Below the pieces are notes generated by a model. The model searched no databases and was not told the origin of the DNA. It saw only the letters and a program-made list of their open reading frames with translations. DNA of 64,000 nt from Psococerastis gibbosa. Lineage: Eukaryota > Arthropoda > Insecta > Psocodea > Psocidae. A program made the translations under genes and the position numbers. The stretch is from contig OZ020492.1 of assembly GCA_963971405.1 (NCBI GenBank), forward strand, positions 6,076,001-6,140,000. Reading direction: 5' to 3'. Below are positions 24,901 through 36,900 of the stretch, one piece after another (the stretch's first letter is position 1; every line of letters starts with the position of its first letter).

Positions 24901-27900
24901 AATACCCAGTATGGGACATAGGTTTTACCCAGAAATGAAATACCACGAACTCACGAGTATCTTAATTTTATCCAATACTGGAAATTTTGCATTTCTTGTT
25001 AAGTGACAATCGAACATCCCACTATTCCTCTTTTGTAGAAAATTAAATTTAGGACGGATTACACAGACCAATGAATATTCAAATGGCATATTTATCTCCG
25101 TTATTAATTAAGGAATGGGATTTTAATACGGCAAAAAATTTGGTAACAAAGTTAGGAGTTGTATACCAAAAGTACACCAAACTTGCTTTTTCGTACTTGT
25201 GCGAGTCTCTACACATCATGCGATCGGTGACCTGTCGTAACTCAACACAGGTATTACCTACAGAGGCGGCTGAAGAGGTTTTTCGGATCCATTCATCCAT
25301 TCATTGAGTTGTTTGTATTCGAATAATGTTTTTTTAAATAAAATAAAAAAATTAAAACCGCTGAAGTCTTCACTCTTCTGTCAATGGTCACATGAATTAT
25401 AATCTAGCGATTTGCTTCGGGATTAATTTTTAAAAAAATCGGGGGCGTTTGAGAGAATTAATCCCCAAATTTATGGCTCAGGTTCATAATTTTTTTAATT
25501 ATTTTATTTAAATCTTAACGCTACGCCCTTTGGGGCTTACGCGTTGTATGTTTATGTGTATTGGAATACTGTGGTTTGGCGCCCATTCCACCGACCGACT
25601 TGGGCTATTTACAAAAACGATGACGTGGTAGCAGACATTCAAGACTTAGGTGCGTTTCCACCTACCTCGCATTGCAGAATGCAAATGACATTGACGGAAA
25701 TTAGAATTTTCCTTTGTATAGAAATCTATTAAAATGTTTGTACTTAACATATCCCATGACGCCATTTCTTTAATTTTAGTTTGTTTGTTTGTGATTTTAC
25801 TGTATGATCATTGATCAATTTTAACTATGGCATAGAGGAAAATAAACATTTCCGTCAATTCTGCAATGCGAGGACGATGGAAACCCCTAAGTCTTGAATG
25901 TCTGCTACCACGTCACTGTTTTTGTAAATAGCCCTAGCCGGTCGGTGGAATTGGCGCCTTTTGAATGGGGTTGGTGTGGTGTACAAAGGGAAAACTTCAT
26001 AATTAAAATATCAAAGACACGTTTTTATTTTTTACTAAATTGGATAATCTGATGATACCTGGCTTAAGGCTTGAAGCCTAAGTCATTTTAGTCACAGCGA
26101 ATACTACTAATGATAAATACTACCTGATGACAAGTGTACCTCATAAGCCAGGTACACAAAATTAACATTAAATTGTTCCTACGTCATTCAGGTCCAACAC
26201 AAGTCATAATTCATAATGTATTCAAGTAACGTTACAACCTTAGTGAAGGCGTTTTTGCTGACTACACCTATTGCTTAAAATTAATAATGAAAAAAAACCA
26301 CATTACAGGTCTTACCTACCAAAAGCATTGTCGGTTTTCCCCCACCCTGCAATCACCGCGTCATAGCCCTCGAATGAGTCAGTGGCAGTTGGAAGACAAA
26401 TTGGCAAAATATTCTCCCTGAATTTGACCTTCTTTGACAATTTCAACAGAGCAATATCGTATCTGGAACAAACGGAAAGTTATTATTTCTATATTTTACA
26501 AGCGGGGCTTGGGACCGCTTCGGGTCACCGCCCCCCTTGCGCCAGCGGCGGGCGGAAGCTCGCCCCTTCGGGGCCTCGCACGGGCTTTACGCAGCTCGCC
26601 CCTTCGGGGCTCGCATGGCACAACTTCAATTTCTAGAATTTCTAATTTTCCGCGAAATTTTTTAAATTTTGTTTCTTTCATAAGAACCTTCTCCTGACAA
26701 TAACAAACACAACAAAACAAAAAAATAGTGAAATCGGTCCAGCCGTTCACGCGTGATGCCGTGACATAGGGATTCATTTTTATATATCTTCTTAAATTGG
26801 GGAAATATGTTAATAGTGACAATAGGTACATTAAACCGGTACAATAGTATAATGTGTGATAATTTTTATCCACATAAAATACATATTATAGAAATCGGTG
26901 GCATTTTAACGTGAAACTTGAAGATATCCACACTGTAACCGAAATGGTAGACCTAAATTGGATGATTTGTTGATAATTTGTTTACATTAGTAAACAACAT
27001 GCAAAACTGCAAATTTACGAAACATTTTGCCCCGAATAAATAGGTAGATTTTTTCGAAATTATAGAAAACGGGAATAATATCTAGTGAAATTTCCTGTTT
27101 GACCCAATTTTAAAGGGGGAGGGGGAAAGATGGAACCTTTTTTTTTGTATACTCGCTTAAAACCCCCATTCATGCTGCCTTCAACAATATATTAATTGAT
27201 CATGTTGGTTAAAAATTGCAGGCTGTGAAATTTTTTAACTTTATACATGCACCGCTGAGAGTACCCTTTTCCCCGCATTTAAGCGACTTTCACGTCCCCC
27301 TTAAGTACCTAGCTATGGCGAAACCGCTTGTCGAGAAGCAAAACCGGTTATACAGTTCTAAAGAGCAAGAATAGTGGAAAGTAGCCAAGTGGTTTTAAAT
27401 TTTTCTCATTTTTTCCCCGCGAAAATTGCCCCCGAAAAAAGTGTTTTTTTTTGTTTTGTTCAAAATGGGCATTTTTTCGAGTTGCTGCACGTTGTTCCTT
27501 TTTGAGCTATCCAGAAGCAGTCAGGTATGGCATAGATGGGACACTTAGAGGGAAAGTAGGCCAAAGGTTCACCAAATACCGCTAGGAAGCCATTTTGGCC
27601 GCAGTGGTTCTTGATTTTTTTTTATCGGGTTTTCCGCAGTATAGGAAAACCAATGTAAAAGGGTCGAAAATGGGAAAATTAGGCTCTGATTTCGGGAAAA
27701 AGGTCATTTTTAAATTTTTTCTTTCATAAGAACTTTCTCCTGAGAATCACAAACACAACAACAACAACAACAAAATTAGTGAAATCGGTCCAGCCGTTCA
27801 CGTGTGATGCCGTGACACAGGGAAATAGGGATTCATTTATATATATATATATATATATATAGATTATTATATATATTATTTATATTTTGAATAATTTTTA

Positions 27901-30900
27901 TGGAATTATGGCGGTCCATAGAACCTTTCCCAATGCCAACAACCCCATTGACCATTATTACTAGCTATCATTTTATATACCTACACCGTATACATGCGAC
28001 AAAGATGAAGCTCAGACGTGCTTACCAACGCATACATGCATATACATGCTTTGTAAAAGATGCATACGAGTTGGTTCAAAGTTTTCACCCTAAGTCTATG
28101 ACAAAGAACTGGTACTTGTGAACCCGTACATGCTTTCCTATTTCATGCATCATTTATTCATTTAGTTTATAATAGAGGTGGATATAATTAGGATTACTTT
28201 CAACCATCTATCCTGAAAAATAGTCCCATACATTTATTTTTTTCCCTATCCTAAAGAGTAAGATAAATATGTCATTGTTGAGAAGGGGCAGACGCGAACA
28301 ATCCGCTTACATAACTACTAGTTCCACAGGATGCAATAATTAATTAAATAATAACTTTTATTACCCAGCGGAGTTAGTGTTATGTACATCCCTTTCATAG
28401 GTTGAACTAGGACTCCTAAGCACCATAATAGAAGGCACAATCGTAGGCACCATAAGAGGGCGACCAAGGAAGGCGTACGCAGAAGACATCAAGAAAGATA
28501 TGAGATGCGGAACCTACTTGAAACTAAAGAGAACGGCCCAAGACAGGGAGGAGTGGAGAAGGAGGTGGAAAGATTTGCTGCAAACCAATCGTCAGATTTA
28601 AACCAAAGAAGAAAAAGGGAGATTCGAGACCACCTGCTTTACATGCCATCCAAACCATGGCCTGAAAATTTAGCAAAGTGTGGGACTCGAACCTAAAACC
28701 TTTCGTGTGAAAGCCAGAAATTAGATTAGGGGCATAGATTTACTATATTTTTTTGAAAAATCATTGTGTAGTCTTCAACATCTAAAACTTGGTTGGGAAA
28801 GCAACCGGTTGGGGCTTTTAACTCTATTTAACACTTAAATTACCAGAAGTTAAGAAGTATCGATAGGAACGTTTATAGCCAATTTTGTTTTTTTAGCAAT
28901 TTTTATTTTTAACCAAACTATTAATATACTTATAATACTTTGTGGTATTTGTTAATAATTATTAATAACGACTAAAATATATGTAAATGGAAAAAAAGGT
29001 CTTCCCAGTTGAGTGTAAGATAGCCCTAACTCCACTAGGTTGGCTTAGTAATAGAACAAAAAGTCAATATTTATATATATATATATATATACATACGTAT
29101 AATATTATTTTATTGTTTTCTATAGGACCTACATTAGACCTAACTGTACCTATGCATGAAGCCCTCATTCAATTCGGATTTTTTGACTTAATTCGTCACT
29201 GAGTACCTATACTTGCCTACATTCCCCATTATTGTCAGTTTTAGCCCCCCCCCCACCAGAAAATAGTTTAAATATATAATTTATATAATATAAACAATAT
29301 ATAGAATATAGATAAAAAGATAAGATATTAAAAAATAGAAAAACTGGACTTCGATCGGACTTAGGTTCGAATCCAGTTTTTTCTAAATCTCCTAATTTCG
29401 GTTATCAACCAAAAAAAAAATTAATTGAATGTCAGTGTTATACATACAATGAAATACTGCAATGTTGTATCACCCAAGTTCCCAAGAAATTGGGTCTTTC
29501 ATCAGCGTCTAGTGTACACTGGATAAAGCAAAAAGCTACAAAAGCACCCTGAGTAATCTTGTGCACCCTCAGATTAATTAAATAAAATCATGGTAGTAGT
29601 ACAACGGCAATTCCGTAGGCGGAGTGACTTCGTCATCGCGGTGAAAGGAATGAATGCTTTTGTGCATATCCTAGATGGCGGAATTCTCAGAGAGGTCAAA
29701 GTAAATTAAATTTTGCTGCGTAACAAGGAGGTAGTTACTGCTTTCTCTGAACCCCTCCCCCTCTCCCCCCCCCCCCCCACAACGCGACTTGTGGCAGAAA
29801 TTTCCAAGAATTCCTTTCCAGTTGGAACAACAAAACGTGTAACAAAGTTGGGAATCTGATGTTAGGTCAGTGATTAAACCTTCTTATCAATAAATTTAAT
29901 TGGGTCTTGCCAAACTTAAATTAACTCTTACTAGGAACGAAACCTCCCGCTTGAACCTCACTATTTTCTTCATCACCGATTGCAATAAAATAAACGTAAA
30001 CAGTGGTTTACCTTACTATGGCTAGTAAAGAACATATATTTTTGAAACAAAGGTCACCAAAGGTCAAGAAAGTGGATTTATTGATCATCTTTCGAATTTT
30101 ACAAGATTTTTGCTTTCCAATTTATACGTAGCTTTGTGATGGTCGAAATTTTCGATTCCGAGATTTCAATGGATTTACACGTTTTGAGGTCCCAGGAACC
30201 AAAAAAAGTGGTTTTTACGAAATGTCTGTCTGTCGCTCTGTCTGTATGTCTGTCTGTCTGTGAGTCGATTTCCGGGCAAACTACACGGTCGATTTTGATG
30301 AAATTTTGCATGTAGGTTCACAAAAATCATACTTCGAGACCGCTTTTATTTTGGGCTAACTCAATTTGGGGGGTTTTATTCTCAAAAAACTCCAAAAAAA
30401 ACGTCTAAAAAAATTCTTTAACAAAAACGGCTCCAACGATTTCTTTTAAATTCTCATATAGGCCTATTATAGTCGTTATTAATGTTAACAAAATGCGGGG
30501 GGTCACTTGCTCCTTGATAGTTTGTTTCTGGGGGTAAAAAAATGAAAATAACTCAATTTTCATAAAAAATAATTTTTCTGCGGAACCTTTCTATTGATGA
30601 TTTCTACCTTCAGGTATGTTTTAGGTGTTCAATAGGATAACAAAAACGGGCAGGTTGCGTTCCCAAAAAAATTTTGCTTCTGTGCAAAAAATTATTTTTT
30701 TGAGAAATTATGGAAAATTCACGATCCAATACATTACGTGCATGTGATAAACAAAAAATAACAAAAACTTAGAGTTTTAAAAAAACTTGTTATAACAACC
30801 CGAATTAGTAAAACCCAAATAATCGTTAAGAAATTAAATTAACTTTGTCTAAGAAACCCACTTGTGTTAGTATAGAACCCTGAGCGCTTTCAGCAAGAAC

Positions 30901-33900
30901 TGCCATCTACAGAGGGAAACCCACTAGTACAGTTACACCTTATCTGCGATTTGAGACTTGCTCAACTAGAGGAAAAGATGCAAATGTGACTAGGGAGAGG
31001 AAACCTTGGTTTATATAGGACTGGGAGCGGGGGGAGGAGGGGGTGGGAGGGGGCGTGGCTGGTTACCTATTCCTAACTAATAGCTAGATCTATTAGAGGG
31101 GTTGTGTGAATGTTATGTCGTTTGTTAACTTTTCCCTATTGTGTAAAGCTCTTTTGATTTCAACATTTTCAGAAAAATTTAAAGTGTAACTTTTCTTTAT
31201 TTTGTGTAGGGCTGTCCAATTGTGAGGATCGAATGTGTGATTTTCCGAGTTAAGGTGTTTCGCGAATGTGCTGTTGGTGTTGGTGTCTCCTATACCTGTT
31301 ATATGTTCTCTGACCCTAGTTTTAAAACTTCTGCCTGTTTGGCCTATGTAAATTGCGTTACAATCATTACAATTTAGACGATAAACTCCATTGCCTTTTT
31401 CCTTTTCTGGTTTGGTTTTGCAGTTCATGAGTTTATTGGCCAAATTGTTGCGGTTATACGGGGCTGGTGTTTTGTCTGTTGTAGAAGAAATGAGGTTACT
31501 TATTTTTTCTGTGATTTTTTCTATGTATTGTATCCTGAAATATGATTTATTGTTTTCCGGGTTTAAGCTCTCTGGGGGGTAAATTAGTTTGAGGTTGTGT
31601 TTGATTTTTGTGATGTCATAGGATTCTATCTATTAGATTGAGATTGAAATTGTTATTTTGGGCAATTTGTTTTATTGTATTTAATTCATTATTATAGTTG
31701 GTTTCATTCATAGGGATGTTAAGGAGTCGAAAAATCATACTATGGAATGTTTGTGCTGGAATGGGTGAGAAGAATCAACAGGGATTATATTATCGCTATG
31801 GGTTTCTTTACGAAATATCTTGAAGTCTAGGGTACTATTATTTTTGGTGATGGTGAGGTCTAAGAAGTTCAGGGAGTTGTTTTCTTCTACTTCCATGGTA
31901 AATTGGATTTTTGGGTGAATTGTGTTGATAGAACTTAAGAAATTGTCCATTTGTCTGTTACTTCCTGTCCAACTGCAGAAGATATCATCCACATACCTTG
32001 TCCAGAAAGATATACATTTAACTAGGGGATTTTTATTGAGTAGAAGTTTGTGTTCGAAGTTATCCATAAAAATTGCAGCATGAAGGGGAGAAAGGGAAGA
32101 ACCCATAGGTAGGCCTATTTTTTGTTGGTAGTAGTCGGATTCGAAACGGAAATAGTTTTGATGAGTGCATGTGTCTAACAGAAGGAGGGTCTCAGAAATA
32201 AGGCTGTTCGAGGTATTATTGTGATAGAGTGACTGGGCAACTAATTTACGTACTTCGGGTACGGGAATATTAGTAAACAGATTTTTGACATCGAAAGAGA
32301 CGAGTTTGGCATTGCTGGAAAAGGAAAGGTGCTTAAGGCGGGAAACTAACTCGAATGAGTTTTTGACGCTGTGGCGGGGTGTGAAGTTTTATTAAAATGA
32401 AAAACCACGAAGTCACGAGTAATCTAATTATTTATGTTAAAACAGCTAGTTTGCTGAACAACTCAAAATCTATAGGAAACTTAAAGAAAAATTCGCCATT
32501 GCTTCACTTAACCTCAAATTTAACCAAGATTGCAAAAGACTTAGAATCACTCCTAAATACATCCAAATTAAAACAGCAACCTTTTCCACACAATCCAATG
32601 AAGCACTTAGAATCGCCCAGAATGTCTGGCTAGTAGAAGAAATCAAAAAATGGTTCAAAATCAGAGACAGCATAAGCCTTTACCTTAAAGTTTTACATTC
32701 AGAATTATGTTTCAAACTTCACTTTTTAGAATGGACCACCTTCCAAGATCAAATATACACAAAAATTAGTGGCATCACTTACAAAAAACGCACACCATCG
32801 CGACACGAAACATCAGATGCGCGGGACGCACGTAAGTTCCCGGCCTAACCCCTTTCATCGATCGATTGTAATGTATTGAAAATAAGGCGGAAAAATCAAG
32901 AGTGGCCGGAAGGTGCTGCCATCTACAAAAATCAAGGGAACTAGAGGAAGAGACAAGTCAGGACAGGAGATAAGGAAAATGGCAAAAAAAGAAGGAGAGG
33001 TTGGTTTTGATTTGTATTTTTAAAAAGAAATGATGGAAGGCTGAGAGCTTTTAAGGCCTTACCGGGGCCAAGAGGGATGAGATATTAAGTACCTTTACAC
33101 TGACAAAACATTGGACTTGGAGCGGCCATGAACACCAGGGAAGGAATTGGCTTTATAAGAGATTGATGTGGATTCGCTAACCTATAATCAATTCTGTATG
33201 CAACACGGAAGGTAGGATCTATCCGCTGGTTTCAAGTTTTGTATTCATCTATATACAGTATCTACGGTAGTATGTCTTTCTTGAATTTTTAATGAATTAA
33301 GATTTGTTGGGAGGGCGGTCTCTGGTAGTCATTGTAGTCCTGTTTTCGACATGTAGGTTAGGGTTTACCTACATTGGTTGGCCATCTTTTCTCAGACTTA
33401 ATTCTAATAGCTTAACCCTTGGCGCTTTCCACCTATTGCTGATCTGAGACATTTTAGGACTACCAGAGATCGCACTTTCTATTTACACTTTTACAGCAGT
33501 TAAGTAGGCCTAAATAATGTTTCACACTGGTTACTTTTGATTTTGTTTATTCGGTTATTTTCGTAACATTACAGAATTTTATTTCATTTACCTGGGTAAA
33601 ATAGTTGGTTTTATTTGGAAAGAAACCCCTGAGAAGAGATAGAGTGTATTTTGTCTAGGGTAGAGGAGATTTCAGATGCCTATTGTGTGAGGTAATATCT
33701 GGCCTCATTAAATTTGTAGCTAGCTCCTTAGATCTCTAGTAAAATGCATTCTACTCATGCACGCTGGTGACTGGCCCCTTAGTGGCTTTAAGAGTTAGTC
33801 TGGGCATTACATTCCATCCGTCAAGAAGGGACTGGTACCAGTTACTAGTGTATATTGAGAGGAGGCCTTTATGAGAAGGAGTAAAAACAAGAAAAGAAAG

Positions 33901-36900
33901 AAAATATAACACGATGCAGACTGGGGTAGGTCAAGGCCTCACGCCTTCAGCGCAGACACTCACTACACTACCCATCACAACACATAAATTCTATCCTCGT
34001 ACCGTCAACTTATCTAACTCGGAAAATCACACATTCGATCCTCACGATTGGACAGCCCTACACAAAATAAAGAAAAGTTACACTTACACTTACTAATCAA
34101 AAGAGCTTTACACAATAGGGAAAAGTTAACAAACGACATAACAATCACACAATCATCCCCTACTAATAGATCTAGCTAGTAGGTTAGGAATAGGTAACCA
34201 GCCACGCCCCCTCCCACCCCCTCCTCCCCCCGCTCCCAGTCCTTTATAAACCAATGTTTCCTCTCCCTAGTCACATTGCATCTTTTCCTCGAGTTGTGCA
34301 AGTCTCAAATCGCAGATAAGGTGTAACTGTGCTAGTGGGTTTCCCTCTGTAGATGGCAGTTCTTGCCGAAAGCGCTCAGGGTTTTATACCAACACAAGTG
34401 GGTTTCTTAGACAAAGTTAATTTCTTAATGATTATTTGGGTTTTACTAATTCGGGTTGTTATAACAAGTTTTTTTGAAACTCTTATTTTTTGTTTATTAA
34501 AATGAAATACCACGAAGTCACGAGTAATCTAATTATTTATGACATGTGATATTGTTACTACTTACTACTGTTTCAATGTATTGGTCTGTTCTCTCCAGAA
34601 TATGCAATTTAGTTTTAAGGGGTTTTTAATATATATTGAGGTGAACCCCCCCCCCCCTCGAGGGATCTGAAATTTAACCATAGGGAAGTTATTTCCTATG
34701 AAATTACGCATGTCAATATCTACTAATTTGTAATTTCGAAAGCATGTTCGAGTTCGGACCGGTTCTTTTTATACGTGCAACAAAGTTGGGAATCAGATGT
34801 TAGGTCAGTGATTAAACCTTCTTATCAATAAATTGTAATTGGGCCTTGCGAAACTTCAATTCACTCTTACTAGGAACGAAACCTCCCGCTTAAACCTCAC
34901 TATTTTCTTCATCACCCATTGCAATAAAATAAACGTAAACAGTTGTTTCATCTTTCAAATTTTATCTGATTTTTTTTTATACGGTGGAAAAAATACAATT
35001 AGAACAGTTAAAAACCTAGGGGTTTGCCTGAACACATGTTCATAGCTCATGAAAATTAATTAATATTACTATTTAACTTAAATATAGCTACAATATAACT
35101 AATAATATAACTATTCAAGTTGACATGATTTTTTTTTTTTTTTTTTGAATGTTAGGACTGTATCTAAGCTGGAGAAATAAAGCCTTAGCCGTTTCTTCAA
35201 ACCCCCTATAGAACAGAAACCTTGTAGTTCATTAAATAAATAATAGGCCTACTGGTAGTTGCAATAATTTATGGCGGAACACTTAGATGGCGGTGAAGCA
35301 CTCCTTATGGTGAGTAATGGTCTAGTTGGTTGGGAAGTAGACTAGACCTATGAAACTTAAGGCCGAGGTTCGAGACATAACAATCAATTTCTATGAGACT
35401 CAATTATTAATGTACTGAAGGTGGCTACCCTTGGGGCACCGAAATTAGAGGATATGGAAAAAGATTCGAACCCACGATCTACGCCTTACGGGGGCGTCGT
35501 CTTAACCGCTGGACCACAAGCCCCGACAAGCCCAGCAGTCTACTCTACTTATGTTCTATGCCCTTTAGGCAACTTAAATTTGTATTATGCAACTTTTTAT
35601 TTTATCCAAAAGCATGGCGATCCATGGTAAATGATTGTCACTACACAACGACGCCATTCACAATAAAGTCATGGCATATGTTTGTAAATGTTCATGCAGT
35701 TATAAAAGAAAGGCATACCTGTCAGGCTGAGTTACTCGGAAATAAAAGCTCGGATGTATAATTTTTTTGCTGACTTTGAAAACTTCTTCTGGGTATAATT
35801 CCACAAATTTCCCCGTGTTTAGTGTATCATATTCTCCGAGGTAGATTTTTATATCTTTCAGACGGGCTCTGAAAAATGAAAATGAAGGTTGACGTCACAT
35901 GTACGATGTCGTATATATAAGCTGCTGTGGAGCTCGTTCCTATTACGTATTTATATAGTTTCCATTTATGTCCAGAATATATCTATTTCTTTACCAACGC
36001 CTGATTTCAGTATGTCTGCTTTAAGCTACTCTGACAGCCTGGCGGGGGGTGAGCCTGTTTATTAACTTGAGGCACCCTAAACGCAGACTCCTTCACCTCT
36101 GGGAGAAGAGGAGTTGACTGACAGGGTGGATCTCCCGTTTATAGTGGATTCCAAACCTCTTGGCGAACACAGTAAAGCAAGCGCGTAGGCAGGATTTTTT
36201 TCAGGGGTGGCTGTTTCGACTGTGATCCTATCTAGTGTAAATTTTTTTCTTAAGAATTCAATTGTATCTAGTGTATCTTTTAGAGCAATGGTTCCCTAGT
36301 GTGGGGTTGCGACCCTTTTTGAGCTCATCCACTAGGGATACCAAGGCAAATTATGTAAAGTACCTAGTATAAAAAATCAAAATTAAATCACAAGGAATTT
36401 TAAACAGTCACGTAACTCCAGCCGTGAAAGCCTTTGTAATTATACTTGCTGGTATGATGGGAACTGGCAATTGGTTGTAGCGGTTGCTGATTGGCTAGAC
36501 TGCGGTATGGATACCCCGAACATACACAATCAATAATAGGGCTTAGTTCCGATATCTGAGGTAAGAAAGGTGTTAAATAAAAATAAATTAAATAAACGTT
36601 ATACAGAGGATCGAGTATAATTTAAATTCCTTCGTGGTGCAATTTTGTTTTACAAAGTTCACATGTCCACAAGTCCTCTTAAAGTATACATCATCTAAAC
36701 TAGTCACAACCATTGTTTTGCTGTTTTCCGAGTTTCTTATTCCCCTTATATACGAGTCAAACGACCCCGAAGTTTTCTATGTACTTTTAGAGTCATATAT
36801 ACTGTATTTCAATTAATACTGGGTTTATTATAGAACTTGGTTCTGAGAGAGAGGGTCTACAACACCTACAACACGAGGCAAGGTGGAGACCTTGTAAGGC

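Larger units (their letters stand above)
14764..26319 (-). other. Protease intron 5 (about 11.6 kb)
   Basis: The donor GTAGGT is at 26319 and the acceptor at 14764. It holds MITEs, a deleted BEL/Pao element (19076-21252), LINE pieces (21690-24000), a SINE and a palindromic MITE. The stretch 14764-16440 and most of 17110-18600 are AT-rich with nothing recognised. Around 25195-25320 a short repeat shares text with 47970-48110. Confidence 0.85.
30749..34542. mobile_element. Penelope-like element, composite with an inverted 5'-truncated copy
   Basis: The insert is flanked by the 8-bp duplication CATGTGAT (30741-30748, 34543-34550). The left half (to about 32392) reads on the minus strand, with 3' UTR, GIY-YIG endonuclease and RT. 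The right half (from 32393) reads on the plus strand, with an N-terminal coding part, then unassigned DNA, then endonuclease C-terminus and 3' end. As a result the outer roughly 470 bp at each end are inverted copies. Such tail-out arrangements are known for Penelope elements. Confidence 0.85.
30110..34767 (+). mobile_element. HINE-like copy split by a Penelope composite
   Basis: The 5' part (GCTTTCCAATTTATACGTAG, GTCT tract 30225-30265) runs to 30748. The 3' part resumes at 34543 and continues through a C-run to AAAGCATGTTCGAGTTCGGA and CCGGTTCTTTT. The terminal hairpin has lost part of its loop and one arm. Confidence 0.8.
26463..35718 (-). other. Protease intron 4 (about 9.3 kb)
   Basis: The donor is GTATGC at 35718. 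It contains LINE-like 3' ends near 26500-27865, a LINE C-terminus near 28400, and a HINE copy interrupted by a Penelope composite (30110-34767). A tRNA-like SINE lies at 35425-35535. The stretches 26880-27700 and 28700-30100 are AT-rich with only short repeat scraps. Confidence 0.85.

Noticed and set aside
26050-26135. CTGATGA motifs as hammerhead ribozymes
   Set aside because: No GAAA core at the proper spacing after a stem II; the surrounding text does not fold into three helices.
26311-26320. Stronger-looking donor AG|GTAAG at the end of protease exon 5
   Set aside because: It would leave two extra bases and shift the frame into exon 6; the G|GTAGGT donor four bases earlier gives the expected FGRTGTN junction.
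26505-26625. Bacterial or symbiont DNA because of high GC
   Set aside because: It is only about 120 bp, flows into a LINE-like 3' end that recurs at 27715, and encodes nothing.
35425-35535. tRNA gene on the minus strand
   Set aside because: A and B boxes are present but the acceptor stem does not close and the sequence runs into a repeat; it is a SINE head.
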